Assembly: GCA_900553885.1 (NCBI GenBank)
Contig: USFD01000034.1
Coordinates: 1 to 31,419 of the forward strand
Source of the DNA: an uncultured Ruminococcus sp.
GTDB lineage: Bacteria; Bacillota; Clostridia; Lachnospirales; Lachnospiraceae
Reading direction: 5' to 3'
Length of the DNA: 31,419 bases
Numbering within the stretch: position 1 is the first letter of the stretch; every line of letters starts with the position of its first letter. Shown piece after piece: positions 22,802 through 30,559 of the stretch. Made by a program: the position numbers and the translations under genes. A model generated the notes under the pieces. It saw only the letters and a program-made list of their open reading frames with translations. It was not told the origin of the DNA and did no database searches.

Positions 22802-24017
22802 CTGGAGCCGACGTTCGGACCGTATGTACGCTGGGATGCTTATAAGGCAGCCGGATATCCGGAGATCAAGGATCTTGACGGACTTCTCGATGTCCTGAAA
22901 CAGATGCAGGAAGCGGTTCCGACCAGTGACAGCGGAAAACCGACCTACGCGCTGTCCTTCTTCAAAGAATGGGATGGAAACATGATGAACAATGCAAAAC
23001 AGCCGACCTGTTACTATGGATATGACGAGCTGGGATTTGTGCTGGCAAAAGCAGATGGTTCTGACTATCAGGATATACACAATGTATTCCAAGTATCAGG
23101 ACGGACAGATTCTGTTTTCCTTCTGGCCATGGCTTGGACAGGCAGCTTACAATACTCCGGAGCATAAGGCAGAAGGAAAAGGCTTTATGTTGGCAGATAT
23201 CGAAGATATGCAGATCTTCTCTTACGGCTGTGTTCCAAACGGAAATGCAAAGAACTGTATCATGATCGGAAGCAAGGCAGAGGATCCGCAGAGAATGGCT
23301 GATTTCATCGATTGGCTGTATTCTCCGGAAGGAATTATGGCAAGTGCACAGCAGACTGCATCTACTTGCGGACCGGAAGGATTGACCTGGGAGATGCAGG
23401 ATGGACAGCCGGTTCTGACAGAGTTTGGTAAATCCGCGCTTGGCGGCGCAGACACTACAGTACCGGATGAATGAGGCGGCGGAACCTGGAAAGATGGAGT
23501 ATCCGCGCTGAACTATAAAGCAGTAAGCTACAAAGATGTCAATCCGGAAACAGGATTTACTTATGATTATACTCTGTGGGATTCCGTACTGGCGGAGAAC
23601 AACACCGCGCTGGATACAGACTGGCAGGAAAAGATGGGTGCAAAGACCACGATGGAGTATCTCCAGAACAACAACAAGATCCTGGTAGCGCCGGGCAGCG
23701 GCTTTGCGGCTCCGGAAGAAGATTCTCAGATTACTACTCTGAGAGGACAGTGTAAAGCAACAATCGTGGATACTTCCTGGCAGATGATCTTTGCAGCAAA
23801 CGATGAAGAGTTTGATACTCTGCAGAAGACAATGCAGGATACTCTGGAAGGACTGGATTACCAGACCGTACTGGATTATGATATGGATCTTGCAAAACAG
23901 CAGAACGATGCTCGTGTAGCAATCGTAGAGGAATATGCAAACGCAGACACAGCTGAAGCAACACCGGCAGCAGACAGCGCATCCGCAGCATCTTCTTCTT
24001 CCGCTGCAGCAGAATAA
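22802..24017 (+). pseudogene. Extracellular sugar-binding protein (LplA/DUF3502-type), broken
   Basis: The readable protein starts mid-domain (EPTFGPYVRWDAYKAAGYPE) and continues to a typical Ala/Ser-rich end (ADSASAASSSSAAAE). It resembles large lipoprotein components of Lpl-type oligosaccharide ABC importers: SKYQDGQILFSFWPWLGQAA, FIDWLYSPEGIM, GGGTWKDG. Three lesions are visible. The N-terminus with its lipoprotein signal is gone. A one-base frame change lies near 23080, between SDYQDI and MYSKYQDGQ. A TGA at 23472-23474 interrupts VPDE-stop-GGGTW, where relatives appear to have Trp. The last 127-codon reading frame (from ATG 23634) could only make a C-terminal fragment. This is decay of an importer whose permease remnant is adjacent. 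Confidence 0.8.
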
Positions 24018-24104
24018 TTCCGCAGCTCAGAGGACAGAAAGAGAATAGCAAAACAAAGGAAACCCCTCCGTTTGCTGAAATTGCTGGCAAACGCGGGAGC
24101 CGGA

Positions 24105-24113
24105 TGGTATAAT
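24105..24113 (+). promoter_or_regulatory. Extended -10 promoter element
   Basis: TGGTATAAT (TATAAT at 24108-24113) is an extended -10, 33 bases ahead of the start of the PH-domain gene. No convincing -35 sits at the right distance. Confidence 0.5.
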
Positions 24114-24146
24114 ACAGAAAACAGATGTTATTTACGGAGGTGTCGG

Positions 24147-24680
24147 ATGAACAATCATGATCCTTATGATTTCTGTCGGCGTTACATGACAGAGGATGAA
24201 TACATTTTGTGGAAAGGCCATCCGGAAAAGGGAAATATCTTCACAGGGCGGGAAGCCGTGATGCTTCCGTTCAGTATTGTGTGGCTGTCCTTTGCGGTTT
24301 ACTGGGAGATAACGGCGCTGCGAAGCGGAAGCAACTGGTTCATGGTTCTGTGGGGGCTTCCGTTTGTGGCGATCGGAGTCTACCTTCTGATCGGAAGATT
24401 TATTATGACGGCGTATCTGAGAACCAGAACTTTTTATGTGATCACCAATAGGAAACTTATGATTCGGAAAGGAAGCAGGATACAGATTCACGACGGCAGA
24501 AACCTTCCGCCGATGAATCTTGTGATCCATAAAAACGGCAACGGTACGATCCTGTTCACCCAGAATGTTTATACCAGCAAGGGATCCAGGAGCAGCACTG
24601 CCTTTGCCATTGAAAACATCGCGGATGTTGCCCAGGCGCAGAATGCGGTGGACAGGATGGAACGTCAGGTTGGGAATTGA
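24147..24680 (+). CDS. Bacterial PH-domain membrane protein
   Basis: ATG 24147 is preferred because ACGGAGGTG lies just upstream and the extended -10 promoter at 24108 excludes the in-frame start at 24072. The 177-aa product begins with an acidic segment (DEYILWKGHPEKGNIF), followed by two membrane helices (about 36-55 and 66-86). A soluble C-terminal domain (about 90-170) has TRTFYVITNRKLMIRKGSRI, the 'Y.ITN.R' signature of bacterial PH (YdbT/bPH2-like) domains. Such proteins are common and their function is mostly unknown, possibly in membrane stress. It is intact although it sits inside a decayed sugar-transport region, so it is probably an independent gene. Confidence 0.78.
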   Translation: MNNHDPYDFCRRYMTEDEYILWKGHPEKGNIFTGREAVMLPFSIVWLSFAVYWEITALRSGSNWFMVLWGLPFVAIGVYLLIGRFIMTAYLRTRTFYVITNRKLMIRKGSRIQIHDGRNLPPMNLVIHKNGNGTILFTQNVYTSKGSRSSTAFAIENIADVAQAQNAVDRMERQVGN

Positions 24681-24784
24681 GAAGAGAGATAACAGAAAAG
24701 AAATGATTCTATGAAAATAATCAGAAGGAATCAGTTATAAGAGATAGTTGTAAAATAGGTTGTAAGGAAAGGAAACAGCAGAAA

Positions 24785-25597
24785 ATGATTCATGAGAAAT
24801 TAGAAATACAGGCACCTGGTTATCCGCACAAGGCGGAACTTTATACATACTTTCTGGACCGCTCTCCGGAAATGCGCCCGGAGAGAAAACGTCCGTTGGT
24901 GCTGATCTGCCCGGGAGGCGGTTATGTGATGACTTCCGACCGGGAAGCGGAACCGGTGGCAATGCAGTTTCTGGCAATGGGGTACCATACGGCGATCCTG
25001 CGGTACAGCGTCAGTCCTGCCGTTTATCCGGAAGCGCTGCTGCAGGCAGGCAAGGCAGTGAGCTGGCTGAAAGAGCAGGAGGATAAATACGGGATCGATC
25101 CGGATAAGATCGTTGTGATGGGATTCTCTGCCGGCGGCCATCTGGCGGGCAATTATGGAGTCTCCTGGAGAAAGCCGTTTGTCCGAGAGGCGCTTGGCGT
25201 GGAGGAAGAAATGCTGCGTCCGGCGGGGCTGATTTTATGCTATCCGGTGATCACCTCCGGAGAAAAGGCACATAAGGGTTCGTTTGAAGCGCTGCTGGGC
25301 GAACGGCTGGAAGAACTGAAAGACGAAGTATCTCTGGAAAAACAGGTAAACGAGGACGTCCCCAGGACATTTCTGTGGCATACAGCCCCGGACGACTGCG
25401 TTCCGGTGGAAAACTCCCTTCTGTTCTTCCAGGCACTTCTGGAAAAACACATCCCCGCCGAACTCCACATCTTCCCGGAAGGCGGCCACGGTCTGAGCCT
25501 GGCAAATGAAGATACCATGACCAACGAAGGCTACGGCGTCCAGGAAGCCTGCCAGAACTGGATCCTGCTGGCGAAAAAGTGGATGGAGAGCGTGTAA
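24785..25597 (+). CDS. Alpha/beta-hydrolase, acetyl-esterase-like
   Basis: The 270-aa protein has no signal peptide and carries a complete alpha/beta-hydrolase active site. The nucleophile is Ser115 in GFSAGGH. The oxyanion element is CPGGGY (42-47), replacing the HGGG of lipase-type enzymes. The acid is Asp203 or Asp204 in TAPDDCVPV, and the general base is His235 in EGGHGLSL. This is the pattern of small cytoplasmic acetyl-xylan/acetyl esterases (BD-FAE/AXE-like) that deacetylate imported oligosaccharides. The remnant Lpl-type importer and a broken YesN-type regulator on either side suggest it once belonged to that sugar-utilisation cluster. The exact substrate cannot be told. A modest ribosome site (AAGGAAAGG) lies about 13 bases before ATG 24785. 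Confidence 0.85.
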   Translation: MIHEKLEIQAPGYPHKAELYTYFLDRSPEMRPERKRPLVLICPGGGYVMTSDREAEPVAMQFLAMGYHTAILRYSVSPAVYPEALLQAGKAVSWLKEQEDKYGIDPDKIVVMGFSAGGHLAGNYGVSWRKPFVREALGVEEEMLRPAGLILCYPVITSGEKAHKGSFEALLGERLEELKDEVSLEKQVNEDVPRTFLWHTAPDDCVPVENSLLFFQALLEKHIPAELHIFPEGGHGLSLANEDTMTNEGYGVQEACQNWILLAKKWMESV

Positions 25598-25712
25598 AAT
25601 ATAAACACATTCTACCGGAAGCCTTTTCCAAGTGCAGTTTCAGGTATCAGAAAACAGAAAAAATCCCAGGGCAGATGGCGTAGGTGTTTTCCGGGCATTT
25701 GCAAAGGGTCGA

Positions 25713-25757
25713 GAAAATCTTAGCGTTCCGGAGGGGCTTCGGAACGGTTAGATTTTC
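25713..25757. terminator. Bidirectional terminator between esterase and regulator pseudogene
   Basis: GAAAATCTTAGCGTTCCG (25713-25730) pairs with CGGAACGGTTAGATTTTC (25740-25757) with two mismatches and a nine-base loop. The ATTTTC ends give short T-runs on both strands, fitting the two convergent genes. I see no gene elsewhere in 25598-25843. Confidence 0.6.
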
Positions 25758-25843
25758 CATATCTTCTCAGCCGCCCGCCGTCCACGCATACCACCGGTCC
25801 CTGGCGGCTTTCGTCCGCCTGAACAAGACCGAACTGCTGCTTT

Positions 25844-26732
25844 TTAAAGTTTTTTCCGATATTCTGCCGGACTTTCGCCCACCAGCTTTTTGAATTTCCT
25901 ATGGAAATAATCCACGTTCTTGTATCCCACCTTTTCCGCAATCTCATACACTTTCAGCGTCCGGTCGCGGAGCAGTTCCTGGGAGCGCTCGATTCTTATG
26001 CGGTCCAGGTAGGAGTTGAAGGTTTCACCCGCCTCGCGGGTAAAGATCTTTCCAAGATAGGAACTGTTATAGCCGAACAGCGGCGCGATCGTTTCCAGTT
26101 TCAGATTTTCCCGGTAATTATGGTTGATGTAATAAAGGATATCATCGATGATCGTTTTGCTGCTGGGGCTCCCGATGGCGTTCATACAGATCTCAAATGC
26201 TCCGAGAAATACTGGAGAATCTCGTACAGGTAATATTGGTTTTCTATGAAATCGATGATCGTCGCATTGGAACTGAAAGGGACGTCCATGTTGCTGTAGG
26301 TATGGGTCAGGTTCTGCTTTACCTGCAGGTAAATATCGATGAGATAATGCTTGATCCCAGGGATATCCATGGAGGAGTGGTAAAGGTTGGATTCCAGTTC
26401 CTTCAGAGTTTCCGCGATGCGGGTCCGGTTCTGGGGCTGTATGTAATCGGTCAGCCGGCGGGAATATTCCATGGTTTTTTCATTCCAGCTTTCTCTGGGC
26501 AGTACGGAGTTGTCCAAAGGCGGGAGATCCCCGTATCCCAGAACATGCTGATTGGGTTCACAGAAGAAACGCCGGTTCAGAAGCCGGGAAGCGTCCTGGT
26601 AGGAAAGGCAGATATCTTCCAGAAGGACCAGTTCCGGGCGCAGGTTCAGGATTTTGTTCAGGGTTTCTTCGCCGTTGGACGCCTGACTGCATATGGAGAA
26701 GCCAAGAGCGTCCCAGTCGATGATATATTTTA
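25844..26732 (-). pseudogene. YesN/AraC-type response regulator, broken and abutted by an insertion sequence
   Basis: Reading leftwards from 26732, KYIIDWDALGFSICSQASNG, EETLNKILNLRPELVLL is the first half of a YesN-type receiver domain. It then jumps without a phosphoacceptor region to LEDICLSYQDASRLLNRRFF, a middle linker segment, so most of the receiver has been deleted in frame. A one-base deletion near 26190 (EHLRSV-stop instead of EHFEICMNAIG) separates the linker from an otherwise intact C-terminal AraC DNA-binding domain (DILYYINHNYRENLKLETIA, GYKNVDYFHRKFKKLVGESP, ending EYRKKL). The first ~25 residues are absent: the insertion sequence begins right before codon LKY, and the matching start is not on its other side. 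YesN regulators control Lpl-type sugar importers, matching the remnant at 22593-24017. Confidence 0.8.
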
Positions 26733-26778
26733 ATGCTAACTTTGCAAAAAAGTTACACTAAAGGTCTTCTGACGCTCC

Positions 26779-26991
26779 TCACACTTCGAGAAACGTCATA
26801 AGCTCCTGCATACTTTTACCGCTCCTGCGGAAGGCATTCATGATCTGTTTTGCCTCTATGGACTGCTTCTGTTCCTGGAGTTCAAGCAGCCTTTGGGTAA
26901 GCTCGTCAACCTTCTCCTGAGCCTTTTGAAGTTCAGCTGTTACCTTTGAGATCTCAGTCTCAATCGATGATAGTGAACGTGTCCTCGCCAT
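26779..26991 (-). CDS. Small coiled-coil accessory protein of the insertion sequence
   Basis: The 70-aa product (MARTRSLSSIETEISKVTAE) is mostly one long coiled coil with heptad-like spacing (KAQEKVDELTQRLLELQEQK), ending in a short SGKSMQELMTFLEV. ATG 26991 is chosen over ATG 27000 because GAGGAGG sits nine bases before it and directly abuts 27000. It overlaps the 3' end of the transposase gene by 32 bases, so it is translationally coupled to it and inside the inverted ends. It resembles DUF4315-like small helical proteins in size and pattern only. A role as transposase partner or regulator is inferred from position. Confidence 0.65.
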   Translation of the reverse strand: MARTRSLSSIETEISKVTAELQKAQEKVDELTQRLLELQEQKQSIEAKQIMNAFRRSGKSMQELMTFLEV

Positions 26992-28714
26992 AATCGTCAT
27001 CCTCCTCGGGCGCTTTGTCTGTAGGTGTTTGATTGCCTGATAACTGACTGCCTATTTCTATCGCTATGCTTTTGACATCTGTATCAGACAGACCGAATGC
27101 GCTAAGTATCGTTTTTTGTTTTTTCGTAACGGCATGATCCAGGCGGTAATGGCCATTGCCCCGCCTTACCATCTCGATCTTCTCAAGTTCTCTGAGAGCA
27201 GCGGGAACGGTCATGTAGTTTGGCTTTGTTTCAAGCCTGAGCATGGTCTCCTTGAGCAGGTTATACATCCTGTTGCGAACGATAAGGGCGATAAACTCAA
27301 CAAATATCTTCGCTGACAGGGCCTGTGTGGTCTGGACCCTCATGCTTTTGGACCCGATAAAGGATTTGTCCGTGCTGAAGAGCTTTTCAGAAACATCTCT
27401 GCCTTTGTAGTGGATAAGCGCCTGGGAGGCCGTCATCTCCTCGGAGGTGACGATGCAAAAGTAACCGCAGAGATCCAGTTCACGCTTTATGACGTCTTTT
27501 CGCTCGCTGTAGCCGACAAGATGACCTGCTTTGTCATACTTAAGGGTAAAATACTCCTGACATGCCTTTGATGAGGTAACCACATCTCCGATGTGCTTGT
27601 CCATATATATCTTAAATCTGTCCAGCGTAAGCTCCAGGCGTTCCCTTTCAGCCGCATGTTTGGAAGGATTGAAGTAGATATGGAAGTATCTGTCCTGCGT
27701 ATCATCCTCATATAACCTGGCTTTCACAGTCTTACCGTAGACGTGATAGGCTCTGATGGAATGGTCGCGCTCAGTTTCAAATGTGCCGCGGTTTTCTTCT
27801 ACAAGGGACGACACCAGGGCTTTACGGCCTTTTACCATTATAACGAAGGCATATCCGCCTTCCTCCATGTAGCGTATGTTGTCTTTGCTAAAGTAACCGC
27901 GGTCAAGTATGAAGCCTACCTTTTTATAGCCATACTCCGTCACCTTATCCACCATATGCACAAACTGGGAGACATCCGTTATGGAGCCGGGATATTCCTC
28001 ATAAAACAGAGGCACCCGGTTGGTCTTATCAAAGGCTATGGCAAGGTTAAAGATAGGAATACCCTTATTATCCTTTGCTTTGCCATACTCTATGAGATCT
28101 ATGTCACCGGCATTACAGTTTTTATTTGAGGAGTCATATGAAATATATATCCTTTGCTTATGATCCCTTCTTTTATTCCAGTCGTCAAGAAACCCTATCA
28201 TCTGTTCCTTAGTGACGGAAGAGAAGAACCGGCATACCTTTGAATCGCTGTATATCCTCATACCATCCGAGAACAAAGGGTGGCAAAAAGCATAGTCAGG
28301 ATAGTGCTGTCCGGCGTTATCCTCTTCCACTATAAGATAGGATAAAAGATCCATAAAAAGACCACAGTCCTCAGGAAACCATTTTTCCAGAAGTTTTGGA
28401 AGCTTATACTCGTTCAGGACATAACGGATCACCACATAAGGACCTATTCTGAGACAACAGCTTCTATACGTCTCAGGCAGTTCTTCGGGAAGCATCGCTT
28501 CAGGAAAGTACTGCTGAAACTTCTCGTTAGGAAACATCTTTGTTGGATCGGAAGGATCAACCTTCCCGATGATCGTCCTTTTGGGTATGGCATACTTCTT
28601 ATCAGGCTTATATTCTGCCCCGTACTGGAAGAGCACATAGGAAGATCCGCCCTTAGCCTTGGTCAGGATTTTCCCTTTTTCCGAGGGGATCTGGACAACG
28701 AAATTGTAGTACAT
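26960..28714 (-). CDS. IS1634/IS4-like DDE transposase
   Basis: The 584-aa protein starts at 28714 with AAGGAGG six bases upstream. It has an N-terminal DNA-binding-type region (MYYNFVVQIPSEKGKILTKA, IPKRTIIGKVDP) and an RNase H-like catalytic core. Asp194 lies in IYISYDSSNKN, Asp271 in GFILDRGYFSKDN, and Glu443 in YKGRDVSEKLFSTDK, the Y-(2)-R-(3)-E-(6)-K pattern of IS4-type enzymes. Length and motif layout fit the IS1634 group. It is apparently intact and inside recognisable ends, so the element may still move. It ends within the small coiled-coil gene. Confidence 0.9.
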   Translation of the reverse strand: MYYNFVVQIPSEKGKILTKAKGGSSYVLFQYGAEYKPDKKYAIPKRTIIGKVDPSDPTKMFPNEKFQQYFPEAMLPEELPETYRSCCLRIGPYVVIRYVLNEYKLPKLLEKWFPEDCGLFMDLLSYLIVEEDNAGQHYPDYAFCHPLFSDGMRIYSDSKVCRFFSSVTKEQMIGFLDDWNKRRDHKQRIYISYDSSNKNCNAGDIDLIEYGKAKDNKGIPIFNLAIAFDKTNRVPLFYEEYPGSITDVSQFVHMVDKVTEYGYKKVGFILDRGYFSKDNIRYMEEGGYAFVIMVKGRKALVSSLVEENRGTFETERDHSIRAYHVYGKTVKARLYEDDTQDRYFHIYFNPSKHAAERERLELTLDRFKIYMDKHIGDVVTSSKACQEYFTLKYDKAGHLVGYSERKDVIKRELDLCGYFCIVTSEEMTASQALIHYKGRDVSEKLFSTDKSFIGSKSMRVQTTQALSAKIFVEFIALIVRNRMYNLLKETMLRLETKPNYMTVPAALRELEKIEMVRRGNGHYRLDHAVTKKQKTILSAFGLSDTDVKSIAIEIGSQLSGNQTPTDKAPEEDDDYGEDTFTIID

Positions 28715-28727
28715 GCAGTTCCTCCTT

Positions 28728-28750
28728 TTTAGTGTAACCGTTACACTAAA
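28728..28750. promoter_or_regulatory. Palindromic operator at the transposase start site
   Basis: TTTAGTGTAAC-c-GTTACACTAAA is a perfect 11-bp palindrome just downstream of the transposase -10. The same TTACACTAAA half-site occurs in both element ends (26751-26763 and 28833-28845). Confidence 0.7.
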
Positions 28751-28779
28751 ATTATATCACTAAATCGGAGGTTTGGCAA
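28751..28779 (-). promoter_or_regulatory. Transposase promoter
   Basis: On the minus strand TTGCCA (28774-28779), a 17-base spacer and TATAAT (28751-28756). The predicted start lies near 28744, inside the palindrome. Confidence 0.75.
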
Positions 28780-28930
28780 GCAAAAATCGCGTAAAATAAG
28801 GCTTTAAGCGACTTTTTACGTTCAAAACAGAACTTTAGTGTAACTCGCATGCAAAGTTAGCATTTTTGCATCTTGTGTAACAGCTAATGAGAAAAATAAC
28901 TTGCATATCGTTATGTAGGCATCCTGACTT

Positions 28931-28980
28931 AAAAAAATACAGCTTGCGAAGAAATAATATTCTCCATAGGCTGTATTTTT
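28931..28980. terminator. Bidirectional terminator hairpin
   Basis: AAAAATACAGC (28933-28943) pairs with GCTGTATTTTT (28970-28980) around a 26-base loop, with A- and T-runs on either side. It is about 120 bases past the stop of the minus-strand coiled-coil gene. The rest of 28864-29097 shows no gene. Confidence 0.6.
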
Positions 28981-29097
28981 CTTTGCTTATAAATTCCTGT
29001 ACTCCCTCAACGAGCAAACTGTTTGTATTCACAAACAGTAAATATAGTTAGTGCCATTCCAAGGCCCTAGAATCTGAAATAATCCGAATTATTGCAT

Positions 29098-30186
29098 TCA
29101 CTTATTCTGTGTATGATTTTTTTCAAAATCAAATTTTGCACAAGCACTATTAGGTTTCTTTCCATTCTTTTGTACATAAAAAACCATTTCTTTAATGTAT
29201 AAATTATAATTGGAAAAATATTTACGTATAAAAATATATAATAGCGATTTATTTTTAGCATCAATTTGTGCAGCTTTATTTCTTGCTAAAGAAATTTGTT
29301 CTCCGATAATATTGGGGGTGTTGTCTACTATACCTTTAATTTCTGCTATTCTGCGATTGTTTGTTAAAATATCATTCGATATTGAAATTATTTCATCATA
29401 GTACTTTTTTTCTTCCTGAGTAAGTGAATGTATTGGATTGATAATCTGAGATTTTCTTATTGCTATAATTTGCTCATTATTTGTATTAATTTGCTGCAAC
29501 CTTGAACTCTCATCTATAAGTTGTTTGCTTTGAGATGCCGTATTCAAAGCTGCTTCAAGATGCCCTAAAACAATTCGGCACTCTTCATCTATAACTAACA
29601 TTTCTTTTTGAATATCCGTAGCAGATTTCACCAAAGTACCATATGTTTTAATTTCACACATCTCGCAATTTTCACAGCGGCTTCTATCATCAAAAATCTC
29701 TGAATTAAATTTTATATTATTTACAGAAGAAATAACTTCCTTATAGAGCCGCAAATAATCATTTTTCATTTCAATATAGTTATCATTTTGGTTTAGCATA
29801 TTGGAAACTGCAAACAGAAAATTCTCTAAATGATTATATGTAGTTGCAAGCACAGAACGTTCTGTTTCAAATTTTCGATTCAAATTATCCTGCACTTTTA
29901 AGGAGGTCTGAAGATTATTGTTTTCAATGTTTAATTCTGTTTGTAATTGGTGAGCTTTGTTTTGATTTTTATCATTGTTTTTGATGGTGTAATAAAATGT
30001 AATTACAGCTATCAACCCTGCAATAATAGAACCTACAATTCCTCCACCAAAGCCAATCCAGTCGTTTCCGGTTGCGGTTTTATACGCAGCAAGGCTATTA
30101 AACAAAACAAATATCCCCACGCAGGAAAATATAATCAACGCTATAAGTAGCAAAGCAAAAATTACTTTTGAAATTTTATCTTTCAT
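29098..30186 (-). CDS. Membrane-anchored coiled-coil protein of unknown function
   Basis: The 362-aa protein starts at 30186 with AAGGAGG seven bases upstream. Two membrane helices (about 7-33 and 44-67) flank the GNDWIGFGGGIVGSIIAG turn, a pattern seen in assorted phage- and island-borne membrane proteins. The remainder is cytoplasmic and largely coiled coil (about 72-125, and 180-320). A cysteine knuckle CENCEMC (Cys171, 174, 177) interrupts it. GC content is clearly lower than in the genes to the left, and it stands alone between two insertion sequences, which suggests horizontal transfer. I do not recognise the family. A sensor or effector in cell defence is possible but nothing in the sequence proves it. 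Confidence 0.7.
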   Translation of the reverse strand: MKDKISKVIFALLLIALIIFSCVGIFVLFNSLAAYKTATGNDWIGFGGGIVGSIIAGLIAVITFYYTIKNNDKNQNKAHQLQTELNIENNNLQTSLKVQDNLNRKFETERSVLATTYNHLENFLFAVSNMLNQNDNYIEMKNDYLRLYKEVISSVNNIKFNSEIFDDRSRCENCEMCEIKTYGTLVKSATDIQKEMLVIDEECRIVLGHLEAALNTASQSKQLIDESSRLQQINTNNEQIIAIRKSQIINPIHSLTQEEKKYYDEIISISNDILTNNRRIAEIKGIVDNTPNIIGEQISLARNKAAQIDAKNKSLLYIFIRKYFSNYNLYIKEMVFYVQKNGKKPNSACAKFDFEKNHTQNK

Positions 30187-30559
30187 ACTGTCTCCTCCTT
30201 ATCATTCCATCCATTTTATCTGTTCTTCGATAAATGAAATTTCATTTCCCCAAAGATTATATTTTTGATAAAGCTACTTGTCTATTTCCGGAATAAGTCT
30301 TACATAGGGACATATCGGCATGTTTTGACTGTTACTCAATAAAAATTATATCACATTTTTGTCTATTGCACTATCTCCTAAATTTTATAAATACTTTTGC
30401 ATTTTTGTATTTTCATTGAATGTATCTTATAGAGGGTAAAACAGCAATATAGTGGCTCAGTTGTCAAGACAAAAATCTAAGATTTTTATAATGAACTGAT
30501 ATGGTGGATAAGTTACAGGGAGCAGGATGGTGGAATCAATCCTCCCATCCCCATATATG
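30187..30559. other. AT-rich intergenic region between the coiled-coil gene and the IS3-type transposase
   Basis: No coding region is evident. On the minus strand TATAAT occurs near 30346-30351 but no good -35 accompanies it. The outer end of the IS3-like element must lie in about 30450-30559; the TGGCTCAGTTGTCAAGAC sequence near 30453 is a candidate end, but its mate is outside the window. Confidence 0.5.

Larger units (their letters stand above)
26733..28863. mobile_element. Complete insertion sequence, IS1634/IS4-like, with 31-bp inverted ends
   Basis: The ends are ATGCTAACTTTGCA, four variable bases, AGTTACACTAAAG (26733-26763) and the same in reverse at 28833-28863, matching 27 of 31. 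Inside are one large DDE transposase and a small coiled-coil gene, both on the minus strand. The element directly joins a truncated regulator gene. I find no convincing target-site duplication at these boundaries (left flank ATATTTTA, right flank TTTTTGCA), suggesting rearrangement after insertion. Confidence 0.85.

Noticed and set aside
1785..23474. Genome-wide recoding of UGA as Trp
   Set aside because: Intact genes end in TGA within ATGA/TGATG overlaps (12314, 13859) and at 22517-22519, so UGA terminates normally.
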